A DNA stretch of 48,435 nucleotides. Source: a virus. The notes below the pieces were generated by a model, which saw only the letters and a list, made by a program, of their open reading frames with translations, did not search any database and was not told the origin of the DNA. Below, in pieces: positions 1 to 7,974 of this stretch; the first letter of the stretch is position 1; the number at the start of each line of letters is the position of its first letter. The stretch covers positions 1 to 48,435 of IMG/VR virus record IMGVR_UViG_3300032242_002661; one strand, 5' to 3'. Both the position numbers and the translations under genes were made by a program.

Positions 1-1575
1 AGTTGCTACAGCATAAGCTGGTTGAGTTATAAATGTGGCACCATTAGATGAATTTGTCCAGTTACTTCCACCATCATATGAATAACCTAATACGTTTACA
101 CCACCCGCAGCAACAATAATATTTGAAGGTATTGGTGTAGCTGTTGGAGTTGCCGTAACCGTTGGTGTTGGTGTTGATGTTCCTGTTGGTGTAGGGGTAT
201 TTGTAACCGTTGGTGTTGGTGTAATAGTTGGTGTACTAGTTGGGGTTGGTGTTATAGTTGGAGTTGATGTTGGGCCTGATGTTGGTGTTGGTGTAGGTGT
301 TGGACCTCCTCCGTTAAACGATAATGATATTGTTGAACCTGAAACAAATCTTGTTGAAGCAGCTTGTATCATTTGATTTGAACGAGTAACATTTAATTGG
401 AAAAAATTACCAAGTATATCATAATCAGTTGATGTTCCTGAATAAATTGCAACACTACTTCCTTGACTTATTGTTAAAGTACCACCTGACGTATTTAAAG
501 AATTAAATTGTGTTGAATAACTTGTTCCTGTACTATCATTAAGGTTGAAATACATTTGTAAAGTTCCACCTGTAAAATTTGGACTATACACACCATTTGG
601 TCCAGTAATAAATGTTGCGTTACCATCACTAGTTGGTGGACCCATCACAGGTTGATTATCTGGTGAATAGAATAACCAACCACCTGTAGGTGTAAATGTA
701 GGTGTCGGTGTTGGCGTGCTTGTAGCTGTAACAGTTGCTGTCGGAGTAGGAGTTGGTGTTAATGTTGGTGTACTAGTTGGAGTTGAAGTTAGAGCAATTG
801 TAGGTGTAGGTGTTGGAGTTAAAGTTGGTGTAATTGTTGGCGCTGCTGATGTTGCAGTTGGAGTAGGGGTAACAGTTGGCGTTGCTGTAACTGTTGGTGT
901 TGGTGTTGCAGTTGGAGCAACATATTGTTCTAGAATTACATAATCACTATTTTCTTGTAATAAACTATCACCATTTTCTAGTAATAAATTATCACCCACA
1001 GATATTGGTGTAGATGTTGGAGTACTTGTTATTGTTGGTGTAGGTGTAGGTGTTGAAGTTGGTCCTGCCGGCGTTGATGTCGGAGTACTCGTTGGTGTAC
1101 TAGTTAAAGTTGGTGTAGGTGTAGGTGTCGGCGTACTTGTAGCTTGTGGTGTTGGCGTAGGAGTTGGCGTTGATGAACCACCACCACAATCTGGTGTTGT
1201 TACACCCCATGATGTCCAATATCCATTATTAATTAACCATGCTTTTGCATTATTACCATCACTAAATGTATGTCCTGATGAAAATGGTAAAACAGAAAGT
1301 AAATCTAAAAAATCTTGTTCAGTACATCCTGTTGTTCTATTAAATCCAACATCACCAGTTTCGTATGGAATTTCTGTAGGTTGATTATTTAGCGGCATTA
1401 CGTGAGCTATTACGTAACCTAAATTCTCATCAGGTCCCATCCACCATTTAACACCACCATAATTTGTAGAATAATCTACATCAATATCACCTATAACAAT
1501 ATTACCATATTGTGTTGTCCCGTAAATAGGTGAACCCGGGTTGTATGCGAAAGGTCTTGTTGTTCTTGCTACCAT
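1..1575 (-). CDS. Tail-fibre-like protein with Thr-Pro linkers (3' end outside window)
   Basis: An open frame of 525 codons runs from the ATG at 1575 to the window edge without a stop, so the C-terminus is missing. It opens with a roughly 130-residue folded-looking domain rich in W, Y and G. Four Thr-Pro linkers (TPTPTPT with A, S, V or I substitutions) then separate small domains. One is a short segment of the form LLLENGDSLLQEN, a type common in phage tail proteins. Another is a Gly/Ser/Thr-rich beta-type domain, and the last visible part has LGYSYDGGSNWT, a sequence typical of beta-propeller or fibre repeats. A TATTTATA box lies 7 bases before the ATG. I infer an appendage protein exposed on the virion. 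Receptor binding is likely but not shown. Confidence 0.6.
   Translation of the reverse strand, partial: MVARTTRPFAYNPGSPIYGTTQYGNIVIGDIDVDYSTNYGGVKWWMGPDENLGYVIAHVMPLNNQPTEIPYETGDVGFNRTTGCTEQDFLDLLSVLPFSSGHTFSDGNNAKAWLINNGYWTSWGVTTPDCGGGSSTPTPTPTPQATSTPTPTPTPTLTSTPTSTPTSTPAGPTSTPTPTPTITSTPTSTPISVGDNLLLENGDSLLQENSDYVILEQYVAPTATPTPTVTATPTVTPTPTATSAAPTITPTLTPTPTPTIALTSTPTSTPTLTPTPTPTATVTATSTPTPTPTFTPTGGWLFYSPDNQPVMGPPTSDGNATFITGPNGVYSPNFTGGTLQMYFNLNDSTGTSYSTQFNSLNTSGGTLTISQGSSVAIYSGTSTDYDILGNFFQLNVTRSNQMIQAASTRFVSGSTISLSFNGGGPTPTPTPTSGPTSTPTITPTPTSTPTITPTPTVTNTPTPTGTSTPTPTVTATPTATPIPSNIIVAAGGVNVLGYSYDGGSNWTNSSNGATFITQPAYAVAT
119..1173 (-). repeat. Low-complexity Thr-Pro linker DNA
   Basis: Several blocks of GTTGGTGTTGGTGTAGG-like sequence (about 119-303, 698-922, 1007-1173) encode the Thr-Pro linkers of the fibre gene; similar blocks recur at about 2140-2285 and 2545-2650 in the next gene. 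The shared sequence gives many places for recombination between the two genes. Confidence 0.65.
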
Positions 1576-1582
1576 TATGCTA

Positions 1583-1590
1583 TATAAATA
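1583..1590 (-). promoter_or_regulatory. Late box TATTTATA
   Basis: Exact TATTTATA in coding orientation, 7 bases before the ATG at 1575. Confidence 0.6.
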
Positions 1591-1599
1591 CTTTATTTA

Positions 1600-3675
1600 T
1601 TATATAAATTGCCCTTGTTTAGTTATTAAATTATATTGCAATGTTGCAACATGTTCCTGATCATCACAAGTTTGTGAATTTAAATTAACTGTTGTTCCTG
1701 GTGATTCGACACCATATAAAGAGCTATAACCAGTATTAGTAAATGTATACGCATCTGGTACAGGTACAACAGTACCTCCCTTAAACATTAAAAGTTGCAT
1801 CACTACAGAATTAGAGCCCGGAGTTCCATACCACATTGCGTTCATGTCAATTGTTATTGATGTTGCAGATGGAAATCTATTTTTAAATTCAATCAAATCT
1901 ACAAAAACTGCTTCAAAACCAGTACCTGTATTATCACCACCCCAAGTTAATATTGGTGTTCCTCCATCGTCTGGAAATTGATAAGACCTACACCAACCAA
2001 TATAAGTTGGTAAATCATTTTGTCCAATATCAGGACTACTAATCCTTGTACGAGTATCTAAATCTGTACCATCAGTAAATGAATATGTAACAATTATATA
2101 ATCCGCATCGAATGTAAATCCACCACTATGAAATGGATATGGTGTTGGAGTTATAAATGGCGTAGGTGTTGGTGTTGGGGTTAAAGTTGGAAATAATGTA
2201 GGTGTTGGACTTATTGTTGGTGTTGAAGTAGGTGTAAGTGTTGGTGTTGCCGTTGGAAAAAATGTTGCTGTAGGAGTAGGTGTAATATTAGCAATAAAAA
2301 TAGGCTGTATTGCTGATGTTGCATTTGTAATTGTCGCGTTAGCTGGATTTGAATTAACATTATCTATTGTCATACCCGTATAATTCCAATGGTCAAATGT
2401 GTAATTTGCAGGTGTTTGTCCTGATATTTGATATGTAGTACTTATTGTTACACCTGTAGTCCATACAGAAGTTAAACTTGATGAACTACCAAAAGCCATT
2501 CTTGTTGCACCGCCTCTGTATATTGTAACATTTGATTGTTGTAATGTAGGTGTAGGTGTAGGCGTTGGTGTCAACGTTGGTGTAGAAGTTGGTGTTGGAC
2601 TTGGAGTAATTGTTGGTGTTGCTGTTGGTGTAGGCGTTGGAGTAGGCGGTTCAGTATAACTATGAGGTGTATCAGTGCATGAGTTACACTCACTTATGTT
2701 ATAATTTGTTTTTATATTATTTTTATAATTTTTCTTAATTGCCAAAGCATTTGTTGGCATTTCAGAATAATTGACATTTAAAATATTAAATGCAGTTTCA
2801 CCAGTATGAATATTATTAATACCATCAACACCACCTCCGATTACTTGTACTAAAGGGTTTAAATTTTCGGGATAATAAATAAATGTTATTGTATCACCAC
2901 TATTTGGTAAAGAAGAGTTAGTAAATTCTATTACAGAAGTTCCACTATCATGTGTAAAATCTCTAACAATTTTTTTAACTCTATTATTAATTGAAACGTT
3001 AACTAATGTTCCAATATTCTCGCCAATATCAAAAATTGATTGAGCATCTTCACTAATTTGATTTACTTTTTTAATTTGTCTAATTGACGGAACAATTTCT
3101 TCAAAATTGTTTAATTTATAAATTGGGTTACCATTAAGATAAATTTTTAATGTACCTAACCTATATTTCCTGTCATCATAATATTTTTTTCCTATTTCTT
3201 CAATTGAAAAATAATTCAAAGTATCACCTGTAATCCAATTAAGATAATCTAAATCGCTACTAATTGTTGAACCAGTCACTAAGTCATTAATACCACCTTT
3301 ATTATTTAAATCACAATTGTCTAGAGTTTCATTTCTTTCAAATGTAATTGTTAAATTAAAATCATTTGATGTACCCCCGGAACATAAAACATCAGTTTGA
3401 CCGGTAATTGTATAATAAATTGGTGCATTTGAATTATCATATTTACTATGAATTGCTTTCCATAGTACTCTACCATCTTCGGTAAACGAGAAGGATAAAT
3501 TATTGTCTGCGTAGTTAGATGGATTTGCTTCACCACTTATTCCCCAATAATAGAATGTGCTACCACTAATCCAGTTGTAACCATCTTTATTGAATACAAA
3601 GTCTAAAGTCCAACCATTTTCAGTTCTACGTCTTATGTAAGGGTCTCCTGATTCTAAATAATATATTGTGGCCAT
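1600..3675 (-). CDS. Second Thr-Pro-linked tail-fibre-like protein
   Basis: 691 residues. The first 340 or so form a beta-rich region that may anchor the protein to the virion. A Thr-Pro linker (about 342-378) leads to a roughly 80-residue module with FDHWNYTGMTIDN and a following NPANATITN, which resembles divergent InlB-type B repeats. A second Thr-Pro linker (about 460-515) leads to a C-terminal domain of about 170 residues starting FHSGGFTFDADYIIVTY. It shares its linker style with the gene ending at the left edge and is separated from it by 24 bases. A TATTTATA box sits 4 bases before the start. The likely role is a fibre or other virion surface protein; the domain order is seen, the adhesion function is inferred. 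Confidence 0.6.
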   Translation of the reverse strand: MATIYYLESGDPYIRRRTENGWTLDFVFNKDGYNWISGSTFYYWGISGEANPSNYADNNLSFSFTEDGRVLWKAIHSKYDNSNAPIYYTITGQTDVLCSGGTSNDFNLTITFERNETLDNCDLNNKGGINDLVTGSTISSDLDYLNWITGDTLNYFSIEEIGKKYYDDRKYRLGTLKIYLNGNPIYKLNNFEEIVPSIRQIKKVNQISEDAQSIFDIGENIGTLVNVSINNRVKKIVRDFTHDSGTSVIEFTNSSLPNSGDTITFIYYPENLNPLVQVIGGGVDGINNIHTGETAFNILNVNYSEMPTNALAIKKNYKNNIKTNYNISECNSCTDTPHSYTEPPTPTPTPTATPTITPSPTPTSTPTLTPTPTPTPTLQQSNVTIYRGGATRMAFGSSSSLTSVWTTGVTISTTYQISGQTPANYTFDHWNYTGMTIDNVNSNPANATITNATSAIQPIFIANITPTPTATFFPTATPTLTPTSTPTISPTPTLFPTLTPTPTPTPFITPTPYPFHSGGFTFDADYIIVTYSFTDGTDLDTRTRISSPDIGQNDLPTYIGWCRSYQFPDDGGTPILTWGGDNTGTGFEAVFVDLIEFKNRFPSATSITIDMNAMWYGTPGSNSVVMQLLMFKGGTVVPVPDAYTFTNTGYSSLYGVESPGTTVNLNSQTCDDQEHVATLQYNLITKQGQFI

Positions 3676-3679
3676 TCTA

Positions 3680-3687
3680 TATAAATA
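3680..3687 (-). promoter_or_regulatory. Late box TATTTATA
   Basis: Exact copy, 4 bases before the ATG at 3675. Confidence 0.6.
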
Positions 3688-3712
3688 TCAATTCTTAATT
3701 TGCAAAACAAGT

Positions 3713-3904
3713 TTAATATGTAATTGCAAGAGAGTTATCAATTAAATCTATTGTGGTATCTAATTGAAAATCAAATTCTTCAGAATAATCTAAAACAAGG
3801 TCAATCCAACAACTTGTATCTATGATAAAATCATAATTTTCTGAAAAATCTAACTTTAAATCCAATTTTGTGCCATAAAAGTTTAAAATATTCTGTCCTG
3901 CCAT
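3713..3904 (-). CDS. Small beta-repeat protein upstream of the fibre genes
   Basis: 63 residues, acidic. Two similar segments are visible, LDLKLDFSENYDF and IDLVLDYSEEFDF, which look like paired beta strands. It is the first gene of the leftward fibre group and has its own TATTTATA box 5 bases before the ATG. No cysteine pair, signal peptide or known motif was recognised. The perfect late box and position suggest a small virion protein of the fibre cluster. The reading frame is short, so some doubt remains that it is translated. Confidence 0.5.
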   Translation of the reverse strand: MAGQNILNFYGTKLDLKLDFSENYDFIIDTSCWIDLVLDYSEEFDFQLDTTIDLIDNSLAITY

Positions 3905-3909
3905 ATTTG

Positions 3910-3917
3910 TATAAATA
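3910..3917 (-). promoter_or_regulatory. Late box TATTTATA
   Basis: Exact copy, 5 bases before the ATG at 3904. A divergent copy for the plus-strand gene lies 17 bases away, so this is a two-way control region. Confidence 0.6.
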
Positions 3918-3934
3918 TCTTTACCAACATTTGA

Positions 3935-3942
3935 TATTTATA
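3935..3942 (+). promoter_or_regulatory. Late box TATTTATA
   Basis: Exact copy, plus orientation, 15 bases before the ATG at 3958. Confidence 0.6.
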
Positions 3943-3957
3943 TAAAAAGCTTTTTTG

Positions 3958-4710
3958 ATGAACAATTTTATTAAAACAATAATAGAGGAGAAATTTGCGT
4001 CTAAAGCGCAACAAAGATATTTTTACGCACAAGCTGGTAAAGGTGGAAAGAAAGGAAAGAAATTTGCTAAATGGGCCAAAGAGTTTTCAGATAAGACTGA
4101 TTTTAATAAAATCCCTGAAAAAGTAGGAAAAGAAGAAGAAGTTGATGAAATTATAGATGCAGAAGGTAATATTAGTCATAATAAATTTCCTTTATCATTA
4201 AAAACCAAAGGTGTAACATCTAATTCAACGTCAGACGAAGTTGTTAAAACTGCGCATGGTTCTATGGGTAATTATGGCACTACTGGTGTATCTAATTATA
4301 GAAGATATTGGGGTGAATCAGATATGTCTAAAGCACTAGGTGCTGACGAATTATTACATGATGATGATGTGGACTATGAAGAAGCAAAAGATGAATTTAA
4401 AGAATTAGGTATCGATGATCCAGCAGAAAGAGATGAAAGAGCAAAACAAATGGGATTTGACCCAAATTTACCAGAAGATAAAATTAGATTAGTTGAAAAT
4501 CCAAGAACATTTATTGAAGAATATTTAGAAAGTATATTAAAAGGTAAGTCTCAGGATAATGAAATAGTTGATAATAAAGAAGAAGATGATGAAAATGTTG
4601 AAATTAATGATATTGTTAAAAGACAAATTAAATCATTAAAAAATTCAATGAAAACATACGGATTAAAACCCGGACATATATTGAAAGGTTTAAAAGACGA
4701 TAATGAATAA
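3958..4710 (+). CDS. Virion-type protein with SKAQQRYF domain
   Basis: 250 residues from the ATG at 3958; a TTG lies one codon upstream. The N-terminus NNFIKTIIEE is a short amphipathic peptide like those on other proteins here. It is followed at about residues 14-50 by a basic segment with ASKAQQRYFYAQA and a Gly-Lys-rich run ending in AKEFSDKTDF, a small domain I know from many uncharacterised large-phage proteins. The middle contains GTTGVSNYRRYWGESDM, and the acidic C-terminal half has charged helices. An I-E-E/K site, of the type cut by T4 prohead proteases, lies just before the SKAQQR domain. The TATTTATA box is 15 bases upstream. It overlaps the next gene by 8 bases. Function unknown; head or tail structural role inferred. 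Confidence 0.6.
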   Translation: MNNFIKTIIEEKFASKAQQRYFYAQAGKGGKKGKKFAKWAKEFSDKTDFNKIPEKVGKEEEVDEIIDAEGNISHNKFPLSLKTKGVTSNSTSDEVVKTAHGSMGNYGTTGVSNYRRYWGESDMSKALGADELLHDDDVDYEEAKDEFKELGIDDPAERDERAKQMGFDPNLPEDKIRLVENPRTFIEEYLESILKGKSQDNEIVDNKEEDDENVEINDIVKRQIKSLKNSMKTYGLKPGHILKGLKDDNE

Positions 4711-5194
4711 AGATTTACAACCGCGAGTTTTTAATATACCTCAAAACATCTTAGATAAGATAAACCATCAAGTAATGAGCCTTAATGGAAAACATGCTAA
4801 TGGCTTAAATCGTGCGAAAAAATTGTTAGCTGATAAATCTGTAAAATATGGACAATTAAAAAGGATTATACACGATTTACAAACAATAGATAAAGTTAAT
4901 GATAGACAAAGATATGAGTTAGCAGGTGGAGATGAAATGGAAAAATGGTCAAAACAATATTTACAAGGAGAAAGAGATTTAATAAGTGCAAGAAAAGATT
5001 CTAAACAACAAGCTCAAAATATAGCTGGTACTGGTGAAGAAAAGAATGCACATTTAAAAAAACATACAAAAAAACCAGATTCTTTAGTTTCAATGAATAT
5101 GGCAAAAAGTGGTCCACATAAATCGACTATATCTGCTGTAGGTTCATTAAAACTATTTGAAGAAGTTGAAAGAATAAAAAAATTAATGATATAA
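4703..5194 (+). CDS. Unknown helical protein with C-terminal IKKLM peptide
   Basis: 163 residues, basic and probably helical. The N-terminal half (FNIPQNILDKINHQVMSLNG, then KLLADKSVKYGQLKRIIHDL) looks like a compact alpha domain. The last residues, LKLFEEVERIKKLMI, form an amphipathic basic peptide closely resembling the C-terminus of the 5881 gene (SILKIKRLMFS). I interpret this as a shared targeting peptide. Its start overlaps the stop of the upstream gene, and it is followed after one base by the repeat-protein gene, so translation is probably coupled. No enzyme motif was found. A virion or head-assembly role is inferred only from context. Confidence 0.55.
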   Translation: MNKDLQPRVFNIPQNILDKINHQVMSLNGKHANGLNRAKKLLADKSVKYGQLKRIIHDLQTIDKVNDRQRYELAGGDEMEKWSKQYLQGERDLISARKDSKQQAQNIAGTGEEKNAHLKKHTKKPDSLVSMNMAKSGPHKSTISAVGSLKLFEEVERIKKLMI

Positions 5195-5195
5195 T

Positions 5196-5891
5196 ATGCC
5201 AACACAACTAGAAATTTTAGGACAACAATATTACAAACAAGAAATTACCAGAAATAGGTATACATCTAATAATGAATATAGTTCAAACAATCGTGACGCT
5301 CAATCAACTGGAGATGAGTTTGGAAAAGGACAAGTAGGTGATTCTAATGTTGTAGGCTCTAAAACAGATATTAATACTAGAAATACTTTATTAGTTAAAA
5401 ATAGATATTCTGATAATAATGAATATAATTCTAATAATCGAGATGCTCTTTCAGATGGTGACGAATTAGGAAAAGGACAAATGAGTGATTCAGGAACTAT
5501 AGGTTCAAAAACAGATATACACACCAGAAGCATATTGTTAGGAAAAAATAAATACAAACAAAATTTTGAATACGGACCAAATAATCCTGATGCATTATCC
5601 GATGGTGATGAAATGGGTAAAGGTCAAATTGGTGATAGTGGCGTTGTAGGTTCAAAATCTGACATTAATACTAGAACTGAATTAATAACTAAAAATAGAT
5701 ATGGTTCTAATAATAGATATAATTCAACAAATGTAGATGCTTTATCCAATGGAGATGAATTTGGAAAAGGTCAAGTAGGTGATAATGGTACAATTGGTTC
5801 TAAATCTGACATATTAGAAAGAAACAATTTATTAGCATTTAATAAATTTAATAGCAAAAAAGATTATAAAAATAGTTTAAATGGGGCTTAA
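5196..5891 (+). CDS. Protein with four tandem 49-residue repeats
   Basis: 231 residues. After about 19 leading residues the protein is four near-identical 49-residue units plus a short fifth start. Each unit reads approximately NRYxSNNxYNSNNxDALS, then a block GDEFGKGQVGDSG, then xIGSKxDIxTRxxLLxK. The DALSxGDE, GKGQ and GSKxDI blocks are the most conserved. The regular period, lack of cysteines and many Asn/Gly turns suggest a repetitive rod or solenoid. The gene sits between other small virion-type genes and overlaps the next start by 11 bases. I know no named family with this repeat. Ca2+ binding by the Asp/Asn-rich loops is possible but not shown. Confidence 0.65.
   Translation: MPTQLEILGQQYYKQEITRNRYTSNNEYSSNNRDAQSTGDEFGKGQVGDSNVVGSKTDINTRNTLLVKNRYSDNNEYNSNNRDALSDGDELGKGQMSDSGTIGSKTDIHTRSILLGKNKYKQNFEYGPNNPDALSDGDEMGKGQIGDSGVVGSKSDINTRTELITKNRYGSNNRYNSTNVDALSNGDEFGKGQVGDNGTIGSKSDILERNNLLAFNKFNSKKDYKNSLNGA
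5233..5842 (+). repeat. 147-bp tandem repeat, four copies, coding
   Basis: Four direct copies with a period of 147 bases (49 codons) inside the 5196-5891 gene. The copies differ by many synonymous and some amino-acid changes, so the duplication is old and the protein pattern has been kept by selection. Confidence 0.7.
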
Positions 5892-6723
5892 CGAAACAAT
5901 CTTTATTATACTAGAAGATAATGCATTAGAGGGTAATTCCAAATTACAACCCTTAATTGATGCTGTTAAAGACCGAAATTTAATCACTTTTGATTATACT
6001 GGTCCAAGAACTGGAAAAAATAGAGTAAAACAAGGTTATAGAGTAAAAGCTGAAGGCGTTGCTATTGGTTTAACTAAAAAGGGTAATTTAGCTTTAAGAG
6101 CTTGGGTGCCAGAACCAAATACTTCAAGAAAAGGATTTAAACCAAAAAAAATAAAAAGAAAAGATGGTAGTATAAGAATAGTTCCTGCAACACACTGGAG
6201 AACATTTCTTATTGATAGAATGAAAAAATTAGTAGTATTAAGAGAAACTTTTAATACTAAAAGAGAAGATTATAAAGATGGTGATGATGGTTCATTTTCA
6301 GTAACTTATTATAAATCAGATTGGAATAAAGAGGCGGTTCATGTTACACCTAAAGTTGAAAAACCAACTAAAATACCTAAATCAAGAGCTGATTTAGCAA
6401 AACCACCGAAACCACCAAAACCTAAAGTTGTTGAACCAACACCAGAAGTTGAACCAAAAAAGAAACCCGAAGAGTTACCTCAACCAAAGCCAGAAAAGAA
6501 ACCTGAGCCTATTGAAAAACCAATAGCTGAACCAAAACCAGAAGTTAAACCTGAGCCAATAGGTAAACCTTTACCCGAACCTCAACAAAAGGTTGAACCA
6601 AAAACAAAAGAATTACCGCAACCAAAACCAAATACAAAACCTGCGGCTAATCCAGAAGAAGATGAAGAAAATTTAAAACTTCAAGAATCAATTTTAAAAA
6701 TTAAACGTTTAATGTTTTCATAA
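5881..6723 (+). CDS. WYL-like small beta-barrel protein with Pro/Lys/Glu tail
   Basis: 280 residues. Residues about 22-75 (LIDAVKDRNLITFDYTGPRT followed by a VKQGYRVKAEGVAIGLTKKG block) have the pattern of a WYL-type SH3-like barrel: AI-x-x-R-x-LITFDY, then a basic strand and a turn. From about 155 to 260 the chain is a Pro/Lys/Glu/Val spacer built of EPKPE-like steps. The C-terminus LQESILKIKRLMFS is an amphipathic basic peptide with an L-Q-E/S site just before it, matching the C-terminus of the 4703 gene. The layout of domain, flexible spacer and terminal peptide suggests a tethered virion protein. A DNA- or ligand-binding role for the barrel is only a possibility. Confidence 0.5.
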   Translation: MGLNETIFIILEDNALEGNSKLQPLIDAVKDRNLITFDYTGPRTGKNRVKQGYRVKAEGVAIGLTKKGNLALRAWVPEPNTSRKGFKPKKIKRKDGSIRIVPATHWRTFLIDRMKKLVVLRETFNTKREDYKDGDDGSFSVTYYKSDWNKEAVHVTPKVEKPTKIPKSRADLAKPPKPPKPKVVEPTPEVEPKKKPEELPQPKPEKKPEPIEKPIAEPKPEVKPEPIGKPLPEPQQKVEPKTKELPQPKPNTKPAANPEEDEENLKLQESILKIKRLMFS

Positions 6724-6744
6724 AAAACATTATAATATAAAAAA

Positions 6745-6752
6745 TATTTATT
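6745..6752 (+). promoter_or_regulatory. Late-box variant TATTTATT
   Basis: One mismatch from TATTTATA, 3 bases before the ATG at 6756. Confidence 0.5.
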
Positions 6753-6755
6753 AGT

Positions 6756-7337
6756 ATGGCAGAAATTAACGGACCAATATCAGCAAACGATTTGATGAGT
6801 AAATTAGTTCAAGCAAAAAAAGTAATGAACAAAGTAGATGGTGGAGATTATAAAAGAGGAAATATTGACGAATCAATGTTAATGATGGATACAGAACAAG
6901 TAATGACTAACGAATCTGCACCTGCAGTATCAACTAGGACTGCACCACCACCAAGCGTAGATAGAATAAATAAATCAAAATTACCAGACGCAATTAAAAA
7001 AGCAATGATTGACCATCCTATAGAACAAATGCCATCAATATCTTTAAATGAAACCCTTGACATGGATTTTGTTAAAGGAGCAAAAAGGTTAATGGAACAA
7101 GAAGGTGTATCTTCTAAAAAAACAACACAAGTAAGAACACAAACACCAGTTGTTAGTAATATAGATATGAATGCAATTGCAGTTCTTATTGAAAATACTG
7201 TTCGTAAAGTCATGGATGAAAAATTAAATCAAATCTTATCTGCACAACAAACACAAACAATTTCAGAAAATTTAGTTTTAAAAGTAGGTGATTCAGTTTT
7301 CAAAGGTAAAATCACAGGCGTAAATAAAGCAAAATAA
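6756..7337 (+). CDS. Unknown protein, likely head or tail component
   Basis: 193 residues. The N-terminal half is polar and partly disordered, with Met-rich helices (ESMLMMDTEQVM). The centre contains SLNETLDMDF followed by VKGAKRLMEQE, a peptide related to the terminal basic peptides of neighbours. The C-terminal 55 residues (a helix with VLIENTVRKVMDEKLNQIL, then LVLKVGDSVFKGKITGVN) look like a helix followed by a small beta unit. TATTTATT lies 3 bases before the ATG, a one-mismatch late box. It is followed after 3 bases by the acetyltransferase gene. I do not recognise a named family. A virion role is inferred from the late box and position. Confidence 0.5.
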   Translation: MAEINGPISANDLMSKLVQAKKVMNKVDGGDYKRGNIDESMLMMDTEQVMTNESAPAVSTRTAPPPSVDRINKSKLPDAIKKAMIDHPIEQMPSISLNETLDMDFVKGAKRLMEQEGVSSKKTTQVRTQTPVVSNIDMNAIAVLIENTVRKVMDEKLNQILSAQQTQTISENLVLKVGDSVFKGKITGVNKAK

Positions 7338-7340
7338 TTT

Positions 7341-7922
7341 ATGAGTGAAAATCTCCATCTTTGGCACGCAGATAGAGGAACTTATTTTGATAGAAATGTT
7401 AATATCATTTCGTGGAGTAATAAATTTCATATCAAATTAGGTAAATATAATTCAATAGGTAGAGATTGTAATTTCTTTTTACACGCCAATCATAGACCCG
7501 ATTGGGTTACTACGAGTTCCCAATTGTTAGGTCCTGTAAATCAAGAAATTGAAAATATGATGTTTGATATGGGTCATCCGTCATGTAAAGGCGATATCAT
7601 TATTGAAAATGATGTTTGGATTGGTGCAAAATCAACAATAATGTCAGGTGTAAAAATTGGGAATGGTGCTGTTATTGGAGCAACGACTACAGTAACTAAA
7701 GACGTTCCACCTTATGCAATTGTGGTAGGTAATCCAGGTAAAATTGTTAAATATAGATTTTCAGAATTACAAATTAATTTATTACAAAAAATTGAATGGT
7801 GGAATTGGGATGAAGAAAAAATAAAATACGAATTTAAAACACTTTGGTCATCTGATATTGATTCATTTATTAATAAACACATAAACACAGGTATTATTAA
7901 TGTGAATATGTTATCTAAGTAA
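7341..7922 (+). CDS. CatB/Vat-like hexapeptide O-acetyltransferase
   Basis: 193 residues. The chain has the left-handed beta-helix pattern of xenobiotic/polysaccharide acetyltransferases: NHRPDWVTTSSQ with the probable catalytic His at 51, IIIENDVWIGAKSTIMSGVK (about 86-105), IGNGAVIGATTTVTKDVPPY and VVGNPGKIVKYRF (about 128-140), then the usual WW-W helix at the end. The family transfers acetyl from acetyl-CoA to a sugar or antibiotic hydroxyl. A glycosyltransferase follows 52 bases downstream and two more lie within 6 kb, so a glycan acceptor (host surface polysaccharide or virion glycan) is the most economical guess. Family assignment is strong; the substrate is unknown. Confidence 0.85.
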   Translation: MSENLHLWHADRGTYFDRNVNIISWSNKFHIKLGKYNSIGRDCNFFLHANHRPDWVTTSSQLLGPVNQEIENMMFDMGHPSCKGDIIIENDVWIGAKSTIMSGVKIGNGAVIGATTTVTKDVPPYAIVVGNPGKIVKYRFSELQINLLQKIEWWNWDEEKIKYEFKTLWSSDIDSFINKHINTGIINVNMLSK

Positions 7923-7974
7923 GTTTTGTTTTCTTAATTTTTTTTCTTATATTATAGACATATAATTACTTATA

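Noticed and set aside
716-943. Plus-strand Val/Gly-rich open frame
   Set aside because: It is the complement of the Thr-Pro linker of the fibre gene and has repeat composition only.
5233-5842. CRISPR-like array
   Set aside because: The repeats are 147 bases, in frame and diverged, without spacers; they are protein repeats.
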